Shown: in pieces, positions 37,501 through 49,500 of the stretch
How positions within the stretch are numbered: the stretch's first letter is position 1
How the letters are laid out: each line of letters starts with the position of its first letter
Assembly (NCBI GenBank): GCA_022828595.1
Contig: JAKGHH010000005.1
Location: 31,322,193-31,386,192 of the forward strand
Length of the DNA: 64,000 bases
Reading direction: 5' to 3'
Source: Nelumbo lutea
Taxonomy: Eukaryota > Streptophyta > Magnoliopsida > Proteales > Nelumbonaceae
Notes under the pieces: model-generated
Databases searched by the model: none
The model's input: the letters and a program-made list of their open reading frames with translations, nothing else
What the model was told of the DNA's origin: nothing
Translations under genes and position numbers: made by a program

Positions 37501-40500
37501 CATACGACCCCTACCAATCGTCCTCCCCGAGGCCAGATCCTGAATCACACAATGAGAAGGGAAAAAAGTCATTGAGCAATTCAAGGAACTAGTAACACTA
37601 CTAACAGAGAACAAATTAATGGGAAAATTTGGAACATGAAGAACATCAGAAAGGGTAAGGCCAAGAGGAAGAGAGAGAGTTCCTTGACCAGCTATGGAAG
37701 AGTAATCCATCGGCTAGTCTCACCTTGTCTCTTCTAGAAAGAGGGTGATAGGTTTGAAAGTAAGAGGACGTACCAGTCATATGTTTTGATGCTCCAGAAT
37801 CAATGATCCATGGAGAGTCAGGGGTGTGAGAAGCAACATGGAAAGTAGTGGCAGGGTTACCTGATGTAGATGCAAATGAGGTTGAGGGAGGAGCATCCAT
37901 CTGACAAATTGCTCTACCATAGAGCTCTAAATGGTCACGGATGGAATTCATAATGTCCTCCCTCGAGTCAGGTCCAGTGAGATGTGTCTGAGTCACAGTA
38001 GAAATGGGGGTCTGATTCTCCCGAGTAGCCATGTTGGCCATGTGATGTTTCTTTGTACTTTGCTGTCCGTACTTCTTATTCACCTCTGAACCTTGCTTCT
38101 TAGTCAGATCTTGAGCCCATTTTGGTTTCCCATGAAAATCCCAACAGGTATCTTTGGTGTGTCGGGGTTTCTGGCAATGAGTGCACCACAATTTTTCCTT
38201 ATCTATTGTTTTTTTCTGGAGATCTCCTTTCTAGGAAGAAGATCCCACACCAGTAGATACATCCCCTTTTGCAACTAACACAACAGCATCCCCACCAGGG
38301 TTGTTCATCAAGTTTCTCCTGCTTTCTTCAGACTGTACAAGAGCATAGACTTCCTGAACAGAAGGGAGATCCTTAGAGCTGAGAATCTGAACCCTGATAG
38401 ATTCATACATAGGATTCAGACCATGTAAGAATGCAAACACCCTTTGCTGGGAGACAAGCTGTTTGTACTTCTTAGCATCCTCATCACACTTCCAATCCAC
38501 ACTCTGGTAGTGATCCAACTCCTTTCAGGCACCAGATGTTAAGTCAGAGTAATAGACCGATAAACACCTCTCTACCTGTCTACAAGTAGAAGATGCTGCC
38601 TGCAGTTGATAAATTTTGGCATAGTGTCATAATTTTGAATATGTAGACTTTGCTTGTTCCCAGATTTCATTCGCAGTTTCAGCCCACATGAAATTCTTCC
38701 TGATTTGAGGTTGCATGGAAACCAAGAGCCAGGACATAACAATACTGTTCTCCTGATTCCATCTATCGTATTCAGCACTCTCGGAGGATGGTTCTTTTAT
38801 CCTCCCATTAGTATAGCCTATCTTCCCCCTTGCAGTGATGTATAATTTGATCCCTCTTGACCACTCCAGGTAGTTTAAACCATCAAGAGGGACAACAGCC
38901 ATAGGAAAGGATAGGTCACCCCCACCCATTCCATTCAGCATTGAGGAAACTCCAGATGTGGCTGAATCTTCACTGCCCATGTTATCTGAAAAAAAAAGTT
39001 GAAACAGCAACCAAAAAAGTACAGTCGTACAAAACTATTTCAGAGATAGGTCCTTCTGACCACTGGTTTCACTGAGAACAAAAGAAAGAGCACTGCTGTT
39101 GCAGTACAAGAACAGGTCCTTTTGACCTACAGTTTCACTGAGAACAAATAACAAACTGAACACTGCTGTTGCAGTACAAGAACAGGTCCTTTTGACCTAC
39201 AGTTTCACTGAGAACAAACAACAAACTGAACACTGCTATTGCAGTACTGAAACAGGTCCTTCTGACCTACGGTTTCACTGAAACAAGTCTACACACTGCT
39301 GTTGCAGTACAAGAACATGCCTGAATGACCTACTTAGTAGGGCTGATAGCTAACCAGTCAAGGAGATCAATAGGGTAGCCGAACAGTCAATTAATAAGAT
39401 TAATATTGAGCAGACAATTAGTCGGCTAAAACAGACCATCAACAGTCCACAATACCAACAAAAAAAAAATTTGAATACAGTTACTGTGTTAAGGAATACA
39501 ATCACTTAACGGTAGGGCAGCCGAACAGTTCATCAGTCGAACAGACAACAGTAGGGTAGCCGAACAGTCATCAAACAGTTTAGTAAACAATAGGCATCCA
39601 AACAGACAAGGACGATGGTACCTCTTTTAGTTTCAGATGATAGTCTCCCTTATGGTAAACCAGAACTCCTTGACTGTAAACCAGAGCTCCTTCTACGAAT
39701 CCTCAAACAATAGGCAGCCGAACAGAAGATGAGCAATACTTCTTTTTGTTTCAGATGATAGCCTTTCTGAAGACAGAACACCCTCTACGAACTGCAAGCA
39801 ATAGTCTCTCTACAGTCGAGCATATGGATGCAACAATAGTTCGATTGGAGACAAAAAACTCTGATGCAACAGTAGTTTCTGCGTTGGAATACGAAAAAGA
39901 CTCTGTAACTTCTGGGTCGAACTGATTTCACCAGATTAGGAGTTCGATTGGAGAAGTTAGCTTGACACCACCCTTCAGGCTTGGACGACTTGCTTTGATA
40001 CCATGTTGAGCAAGAGCAAGTGAAAAGAGGAGAGGAAAAGAGAGAAGAGAGGTGTGTCGAGCAACTAAAAGCCCTCCAGAACTTAGGGGGCGAAAGAATG
40101 ATTTTATTATTTATACTAGTACTGTCGAACAATATAAACAGAGGAGAAATTACAACAGTATCCTCATGGTACTATACTTGAATACATACACAACTGTCAA
40201 CACTTTAGGTGGCATCCTCCTCAATCTCTCCTTTGTTATGAATTATTGAACCAAGGTACTTGAAGTGGTCACATTGGTTATCTCTTGGTTCCAATCCTAA
40301 GTGTCCTAATTTACACTCTTATTATTACTACGCTTACATGTCAAATACTCTATTTTAGTCCTACTTACTTCAAAACCTCTTGTTTCTAAGGCATTTGTCC
40401 TTTAGTTTTGCATTTAATGGTCACATTGGGTTATCTCTTGTTACATGTCACATGCACCATGGAACTTTTTCCTTAATATGTTTAGTCAATTCATCTATGA

Positions 40501-43500
40501 TTTGTGTAAATAGATAAAGGCAAAGTGTTGAACCTTGGTGAAGACCCATCATAACCATAAATTCTGAAGTCTCTCTCACTAGTATTCTAATATTGGTTAT
40601 TGCCCTTCATACATATCCTTGATTAGGTCTATATACCTATTTTAAACCCCTTTATTTTCCAAGACCCACCATATTATCTCTCTAGGAACTCTATCATAAG
40701 CCTTTTCTAGATCAATGAGAATAGGCACCATAAGAACTTCTTTCTTCTCTCTGAACTTTTCTATCAATCATCTCTCTCTTTAATGGTTGATCTCCTTGGC
40801 ATAAAGCCAAATTGATTATCTAGTACACTTATTTCAAATCATAATTTCTGTTCAATTATTCTCTCCCAAAGTTTCATAGTGTGCTCATCAGTTTAATCTC
40901 TCGATAGTTATTACAACTTTGTATATCACCTTTGTTCTTAAATATAGGGACCATACTGCTATTTCTCCAATCATTAGAAATTTTCTTTTCTTTCACTATC
41001 TTATTTAATAGTTTTGTTTTTTTTTTTTTTTCCTTGATGAATGAATAAATAGTTTTATTAAAGAGAACAAAAGAGAGTACAATCAGCCTTGGAGGAAGAA
41101 TGAGGTGCTACCTCCCCTTGGAGGAGGAACGAGGGTCAGTACAAACCCAAAGTCTTAACAAAATGAGAACAGAACTGTAGATTAGCTCTATAGAAAGAAG
41201 CTCGAGAAACCCCTTGTTTGGCCAGAGAGTCTGCCAAAGCATTTGCTGATCTACTAATCCACTGGAAATTGACTGATATATTCCTTGTGATCCACTTTAC
41301 TTTTTTAAGGAGACTTTCTAGCCTCCAAACAGCACTGATTGGATTCAGCAGCCAACCCGCTACCACCTTGGAATTACCTTCTACTAGTAGGTTCTGCACC
41401 ACAAGTTGGTTAGCAATTTGTAGGCCTTGTACAGCTGCAAGTATTTCAGCCCTTGTTGAGTCTCCAACTCCCATTGAACGTGAGAATAAAGAGAAGGTTA
41501 ACGTTCTTGTCCCTCAAAACCCCTCCAATAAATGAGGGCCCTGAGTCGCCTTGGCTGCTACCATCAAAGTTCAGCTTTACAACCCCTTCTAGAGGAGGTG
41601 TCTACCTTATTTGTGTCCTAATCTTCCTAGAGTTTACAGATGCCACCATTACCCAACCCCTCCAAATGTCATCATAGGAATAATCTACAAACAAATCAGA
41701 AGTCTTTAGCCAAAAGATGGTCCTTGTTAAATTACTCTCTTCAACTTCCTCAAGACTCCTTTCTTTTCCTTGGAATATCCTAGCATTCTATTCTTCTCAA
41801 ATAGTCGATACCGTAGTTGCTCATATGCATTTCCACATCAGTTTTCCTCTCTTCGTTGGCCACTGAAAAGTTGACGGACCAAAGAGCATTTTTACTTCAG
41901 AAAGCAAGTTCCATCTGCACCTAAATAAAGAGAATGCCCAAGTCCAAATATCTACAGTGAAGGAACAAGGTAGTAGCAAATGGTAACATCATTTTGCACT
42001 TTACACATTGTGCACCAATTTGGGGATAGACACAAATAAGGTCTCTTCTTTTGTAGGCTATCCAAAGTTCCATCTGCAACCAAATAAAGAGAATGCCCAA
42101 GTCCAAATATCTACAGTGATGGAACAAGATAGTAGCAAATGGTAATAGTCCTCATTTTGCACTTTACACATTGTGCACCAATTTGGGGATAGACACAAAT
42201 AAGGTCTCTTCTTTTGTAGGTTATCCAAAGTATTAATCTTACCATTCTAAATCTCCCAACAAAAGGCTGTTAGTTTGGGGGGGATAGGCTTAGACCAAAT
42301 TTCTTGCACTAGGAAAACCCAAGGGGAGGGAGAAGAGCCAAGGGACTTAAAAAAGTAAGCACAAGTAAAGGAGCCATTTGACACCAAGGTCCAAACTCTT
42401 TTATTTGGATTGAGGGGTTCCAAGCAAGTAGAATCTAACAATAATAAAAGCTCAGAGACACAAGTAGATTCTTCATCATTTAGGCCTCTACAAAACCTGA
42501 GATCCTAGGTAGGAGATAGAGGGAGAGCTGGGGGATGAAGAAACCTTGAAACAGGCTCCTTAAAGAGGGAGATAGAATAAAAAGAGGGAAAAAGATCTTT
42601 TAAAGGTTGATTTACCACCCAAACATCTTCCCAGAAAAGAACACAGTTACCTAAGTAAATATTATACCTTACGAACTTAAGGAATTTAGGGAGAATGCTA
42701 GAAATTGCCTTCCAACGAGTACAGCCATGGATACTAGCCACCACTTCATGCCAAAGCCCTCTCTATTTCCACATGCCACCTCCAGAGTCGTTTGCCTAAA
42801 AGAACTTTATTTCTGTTAACTATACTCCCTAATCCTAACCCCCCTTCTTCCTTACAATGGCTAACTACCTCCCATCTGATCAAGTGTCCTTTTTCTCTTC
42901 TCTTATCTCCCATAAGAAGTCTTTCTTCAGTTTTTCTTACCTCTTAGCTACCCTAGAGATTATCCTAGAAACGGATAGAAAGCAAATAGGGAGATTGGCG
43001 AGAGTAGCTATGATTAAGGTGACTCTTCCCCCAACAATATGTAATTCTTTTTCCAAGCCATTAGCCTTTTTTGGATCTTTTCCACCACAGGGTCCTAGAA
43101 ACGACTCTCCTTTGGGTTAGCACCTAGGGGAAGTCCTAAATAGGTCAAGGGGCACTCAGAAATGGAACACTCTAAGCATACAACAATAGACTCCAGCTCC
43201 CTCTGATCTAACTTTAGCCCCACCACACAGCTCTTTTCAAGGTATGAAACACTTTGATCTAAGGTATGGAACATTCTCCCATACCTTTCCATGCTTCTAT
43301 TTGGAATTCCATTAGGTCTTAGCATCTTTCCTTTTTTCATCTTATTTAGTGCTTTTTTTACTTCAATAAGCATAATTCTATGAAGGCATGTATTATTTTT
43401 AACACTACTAGTGTTGTTAGCTTTTCCTCCATTAGCACCCTCTCCTCACTGTTCATTCAATAATTTTTCAAAATAGTTTTCCATTTTTGTTTGTTTTCCT

Positions 43501-46500
43501 TATTTATTTTTTATCAGCAAAAAAGAATTTTATTTGAAATTAGAGTTAAAAAGTGTTACAACTTTGTTTATGGGGTTAGAGTTCCCTCACTATTACATAT
43601 TTCTGTCCCTCTTTACATTGCAGCCCAAAAGAGTTGTTGCCTCAGAGCCCCTTGTTTAGCAAGATAATCAGCTAGCTCATTTGCACTCCTTCTAACCCAT
43701 TTAAATTCAGCCTCTACCTCCCTTGCGATCTTTTCCACTTCCCTTATCACTTGTTTGAAAGTCCATGAAGTAGTTCTATTGTTTTTAGCCCAAGAGATGA
43801 TCACCTTGGAGTCCCCTTCAACCTCAACGTGCCTCATTCCTAGTTGCCTAGCTATCTTCAATCCTTGTAGCAATGCCATTAACTCAGCTTTTAGAGCGTT
43901 GCCCATGCCTATAGGTCTAGAGAACAATGCTATTATTTTTTTTTTTTGATAAATGAGTGAAATTTTAATAAACCAGCAAATAAGAGAACAATGCTATTTT
44001 TCTCCTTTCAGAATTTTTGATTACTCCCCTGATACCTGACAGTCCCGGATTTCCAAAGGAGCTTCCATCAAAGTTTAGTTTAATCTTGTTACCTTCTGGA
44101 GGTATCCATTCCATTCTTACTCTCTCTTTCACTCTCGAAGATTGCGCTACTTCTATCCAGGATCTTATAATGTCTGTGATTGAGAACTCTTGAAGGATAT
44201 GTAAGGATCTTATCCAATGAGCTACTTTAACCTTAATTGTGTCGATTACCTCCTCCCTTGTTCTACTCTTATCCAAAAATATTCTATTATTCCTTTCTTC
44301 CCATATTACCCAACAAATAGCTGCCTTTGTAGTTTTTCACATAACCTTCACTCTTTTCTTTGATTGCCTCAAAAAGTCTCGGTTGATAAGTCCTACCACA
44401 TCTTGAGGGGGAACCCACCTACAACCAAAGAGAAAACAAAAAGAATCCCAAATGTGATGCACAAAGGAACAAGATAAAAATAGATGTGTCAAGGTCTCAC
44501 CACTTTCCTTACAAAGGAAGCACATGTGAGGAGAAAGGCAAGCAAAAGGCCCTCTCTGCAGCATATCACAAGTATTAACCTTGCCAAGGAAAATTTCCTA
44601 ACAAAATGCTTGAATTTTTGGGGGAATAGGTTTACTCCAAATTTCTTTAATAGGAAAGTCCCCAACCAGGTTGCTAGGTGTGGCAAGAACACTAAAGAAG
44701 GACGTACAAGAGAAGAGACCATTTGAGGAACCTTTCCAAATTCTAGAGTCTTCCAAGGATGGGTCCAAATGAACTTGTCCTAGCAGATCCAACAATTGGG
44801 CTAAAGAGGCACATTCATTTTCCCTGAGGCCCCTCCTGAATCCCAGATTCAAATTGACCCCAATTTGGGCCAAGATTACCCAAAATGCTTACTGTTTCCC
44901 CTTTGAAGTTTGACAAAGTGTATAGGTCAGGGAAGAGATCTTTGAGTGGACTATCTCCCACCCAAAGGTCTTCCCAGAAATGAACTTTATTACCCTGGCC
45001 CACATCAAACCAAATGGAATTAATGAATATTGGATAAATTTCAAAAATTGCTTTCCAAGGAGAAGATGAGGAAACATGAGGGGCAGCTTTTGCAGAAATT
45101 GCTCTCCACAACCATTTTCCTAGCAAAGCTACGTTCCTAAGTGAAATATTTCCTATTCCCAGACCCCCTTTATCCTTGGGCATTCTAACTTGATCTCAAT
45201 TTATCAGGTGAGCCTTCCTCTCCTCCCCTGGGTCCCAAAAGAAACCTCTCATGTATTTTTCTAGCCTCTTTGCTACTCTACATGGTATTCTAAAGGTTGA
45301 GAGGAAGTAAATAGGGAGGTTTGCCAATGTGGCTCTAATCAATGTTATCCTTTCCTTGTTTTCCTTATCTTTTTTTTTATGAATAATAATAAATTTATTG
45401 ATTCAGAAGCAACTTTAGAGTGAGTTCATACATCATCCCAACGAGAGGCACGAGTTGCAACCCCTCCTTGAGTCTTACAAGTAAACTAGGAAAGAAAAAC
45501 AATAATCACAACTGAGCCCAAAATAATTCTTCCCTATTCACCCCTTGCTTAGCTAACACATCTGACAAAGTATTTGCTGATCTCCCCACCCACTGTACAG
45601 TGACCAACATATTCCTTGTCAACCAACTAAATTTCTTCATTTCATTCTTGTATCGCCACATAGCCTCTTAAGAATTTTTTAACCAACCCACCACCACTTT
45701 GGAATCCCCCTCAATTATTATGTGTTGTACCCCCAACTGGTTTGCAAATTGCACCCTTGTACAGCAGCTAAGAGTTCTACCCTGATGGAGTTCCCAATTC
45801 CCAAGGGACCTGAGTAGAGCAACAAAATCTCTCCCTTCTCATTTCTCAAAGCACCCCCCACTCCGGATAATCCTGGATTACCCATGCTGCTTCCATCAAA
45901 GTTCAACTTTATTGAGCCTTCGGGTGGAGGAGACCAGCTTGTAATTGATTTGTCCTTTAAAGATGAGCACCTTGCTACTGCTGACCAATTTCTCCAAAGG
46001 TCATTACAGGAGAATTGATGAAAGATTTCCAAGGTCTTCAGCCAATGTATTGCCCTGTTTAACACACAGTCTTTCAAATCTTGGTTGTTCCTTTCCTTGT
46101 CTTGAAAAATTCTGAGATTCCTTTCTTCCCAAAGAGTCTAAGTCAAAGCAGCATTAGGAGAAATACAGAGAAAAGGTCTTCTCTTTTGTAGGTTGTCTAA
46201 AGTGTTTACTTTCCCATGGAATACTTCCCAACAAAAAGCCATAATTCGGTGAGTCAAAAAAGAACAGAGTTGCCAGAACAAACTTCATATCCCAATTCCC
46301 AAGCCCCCCTCTTCTTTACTTCTGCACACAATTTCCCAATTAACCAAGTGATCCTTTTTTTCTTCTCATCAACTTCTCCAGTTTATTAGGGTAATTCTCC
46401 CTCCTAAAGAGATATAGTTCCTCTTCCATGAGGCTAATCTCTTCTCAAAATTTATACCCGCTATGCAGCTCTTTTCCATATTTATTCTCAAATTAGAGAC

Positions 46501-49500
46501 ACTTTCAAATCCTTTTATTATCTCTTCTAGGTTTGCTACCTTTTCATTAATATCTCCTTCACAAAAAATCATTAGGTCATTTGCAAACTGAAGGTGGGTG
46601 ACGGGGACTTGGTGTCAACCTATTCTCCAACCCCTAATGGTATCTTTGCTGTCATCCTTAGTAATGATCCTACTAATCACATCAACTACTAAGGTAAAAA
46701 GGAAGGGTGAAAGTGGATCCCCTTGCCTGACACCCCTGCAAGCTGGAAAAAAGTCTCTCACCGTACCATTTACCAGAATAGAGTAGTGACAAGTACTGAT
46801 ACACCCAAAGATCCAACTACACCACTTGTCCCCAAGTCCACAGTTTTGCATAGCCTCCAATAGAAACTTCCAGTCCACCAAATCATAGGCCTTTTCAAGA
46901 TCCAATTTACAAATGAATCTTCTCTTACTAGACCTTTTCATTTCCTCCACACACTCATTTGCAATTAAGATCTGATCTGTTATTTGTCGCCCTTGAATGA
47001 AAGCCCCTTGGGTTTCACTAATGATGGTAGGGAGGACTGTTTTGATTCTCAATGAGAGCACTTAGCCAGAATTTTATAGATGCTTGTCACCAGACTAATA
47101 GGCCTATAATCTTTTGGGTGGTTGGCATCATTCTTCTTAGGTATCAAGGCCAAAAAGGTGGCATTAATTCCAGGGCTTATAGTGTGATTGTCTGCAAATT
47201 CCTTAAAGACTTCAGCTAGGTCCTCTTTCAACACCCCCCAACAGTCTTGATAAAAACCCATTGTAAAGCCATCTGGACCCGGAGCCTTGGATCTATCCAT
47301 TATAAAGTCAGCTTTCTTAATCTCTTCTTCCTCGAAATCCCTTTCCAGCCACCTTGCCACTCCTTCATCAATTCTTGGCCAATCCACCCTTTCCATGACT
47401 GTCCTCTCTCTCAAAGGCCTTCTATAAATCGATTTGAAGTGGTCCACAAATTTTTTGGCTATGTCATCCTGGTTGGTAAACACCTCCTCTCCTATCTCTA
47501 GCTTGGTCACAAAATTCTTTCTTCGTCTCCCATTTGCCAAATCATGGAAGAATCTAGTGTTCCCATCGCCTTCTTTAATCCACTTGTGTTTAGATTTTTG
47601 TCTCCAATGGATTTCTTCCCTCAATAACACCTCTTCCAAATCCTTTTTTAATTGTCTCCTTAACACTCTGTCCTCCTCGGTCAGCCCATTGTGAGATTCC
47701 TTTACATCCAAGTTCTTTATTCGAGAGATTAGGCCCAATTTTTGCTCCTCAATTTTACCAAATTGATCTCTATTCCACTCTTTTATTTTGGCTCTCAACC
47801 TTTTTAATTTCTTGTGGAACTTGATCCCCTTCCATCTTACCCCCCTCTCCTCTTCACCCCACCACTCCTTCACTTTTTTTACAAAATCTGGATGGGTAAG
47901 CCACATATTTTCAAATCTAAAAGGTTTGGGTCCTATAGGAAAAGACTAAGTACCTATTTGGATAGGACAGTGATCGAAAGTGACCCTGAGTAACGCCCTA
48001 GCAACCAAATTTTCCAAACTATTCTCCCAGGCAAGGTTAAATAGGAACCTATCCAACTTCGAGCACAAAGGGGTTTCCTGAAGGTTGGACCAAATGTAAC
48101 TGGCTTGCAGCAGAGGTATTTCCTTCAGGTTACAATCTTCAATAAAACCATTAAATTTCCTCATGCTTGTTGAGATTACCTGTTGGGGATTACTGGTTTC
48201 ATCAGAGAATCTAATGACGTTAAAATCCCCGCCTAGGCACCAAGGACCATCCCATAGCCCCTTGATTGCATATAGTTCCTCCCACATCTCATTCCTCTCT
48301 CTATAAGAATTAGGGCCATAAACATTGGTTAAAACCCATACACACCCATTCTCTACATTCTTGCACTTAATGGAAACTGAGAATCTGCCTATCAATTCTT
48401 CCACTACTTCCACCACATCCTCCCTCCATAGTGTTACAATCCCCCCTGAGGCTCCCCAAGAAGGAGTCGAGCTCCAACCTAAACCTCTAGACCTCCAAAA
48501 ACCCCTCACCCATCTCCCATCTAATTCCATCAATTTGGATTCTTGTAACAGCACAATATCAGGTTTTTCCCTTCGGAGTAGGTGTTTGATCACCCTTCTC
48601 TTCCTTGCACTCCCTAACCCTCTTACATTCCTGCTAATAATTTTCATCGAGACAAAGTAGCAAAAGAACCCAATAAGAGGCCATATTCTCCTTATTTTAG
48701 GCCCTTCCTCCTATCCCCTCTACCACTGAATTCTAAATCCCCCTCAATGTCTGAAATTAGCCTTTCCACTTCAGATCTTTTTTTCTTATTTGTTCCTCCC
48801 CCCCCCCCCCACCACCACCCCCCCGCCCCCCCCCACACCCCCCACCCCCCCCCCCCACCCCCCACCTCTTCCTAATACAGCAATCATCCTCTTTCTTTTC
48901 TCCATCATTTCCAGCCAATGTTTGAGGAAGAATTTTGCCCTGCTCACACTTATTTTGGCTACAGCATCTTTCTCCAAGTCCTTCCTTTTTATTTTGTTCC
49001 TCCATCATTGTACAGATCAACTCCCAAATTCTTTGAGCTAATAATTCAAACCATATTAGGTGCACATCTATCACTACTAATTTATGTTCTATTGTTAAGC
49101 TTTCTTCTAGAATAATGTTGCAATCTTTACACATCATTCATTCTATTTTCCTAGTAAATTGAGCTAACTTTTTTCCTTTTAGGTTTTTCCACTTGAATTC
49201 TCATAGACCTATTTTCTTCCCTATTTCTCTTCCATTACCTTATGTGTACATCTATCTCCACTAATTTATGTTCTATTGTTAAGCTTTCTTCTAGAATAAT
49301 GTTGCAATCTTTACACATCATTCACTCTATTTTCCTAGTAAAGGAAAAAAATCTATTTGACTTATGTTTGATTCACTTTTAAATGTTATTAAGTGTTCAT
49401 CATTCTTTTGAAAAAAGGGTGTTTCAAATTGTCATATCATAAGCTATTCCAAAATCTAATATTGTACCTCCTGATTCATTCTTTTCCCCAAACCCAAATC

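Larger units (their letters stand above)
34422..40202 (-). mobile_element. Ty1/copia LTR retrotransposon (complete but inactive)
   Basis: 5,781 bp with 199-bp LTRs at both ends and the 5-bp target duplication CTTTA (34417-34421 and 40203-40207). LTRs start TGTTGA and end TCAACA. A PBS for initiator tRNA-Met and a polypurine tract are adjacent. Reading leftward: gag (from ATG at 38980), zinc knuckle [14 protein letters not shown] (about 38185), protease DSGA (about 37810), integrase, RT, RNase H; this is copia order. Stops and frameshifts occur in gag, integrase, RT and RNase H. About 16 mismatches between LTRs by eye (roughly 8%) suggest an old insertion. Confidence 0.9.
45369..49057 (-). mobile_element. 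L1 with near-complete ORF2 start, internally deleted (antisense)
   Basis: The tail begins at 45369 (poly-T, ATGAATAATAATAAATTTATT). RNase H lies at 46077-45718 ([18 protein letters not shown]). RT lies at 47061-46370, with [29 protein letters not shown] and FAND in place of FADD. The region before RT spans 47906-47049 ([18 protein letters not shown]). The endonuclease spans 48647-47946 (NVRGLGS, LQESK, GGDFN and DHCP). The ORF1 end is about 48660-49057. The segment between RT thumb and RNase H (46250-46400) is deleted. The 5' junction with RTE sequence is at about 49057. Confidence 0.8.

Noticed and set aside
39045..39330. CRISPR-like array
   Set aside because: Repeats are contiguous tandem units without unique spacers, inside a plant copia leader.
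48799..48866. Telomere-like repeat
   Set aside because: Irregular C/A tract without the plant telomere unit, embedded in an L1 ORF1 remnant.
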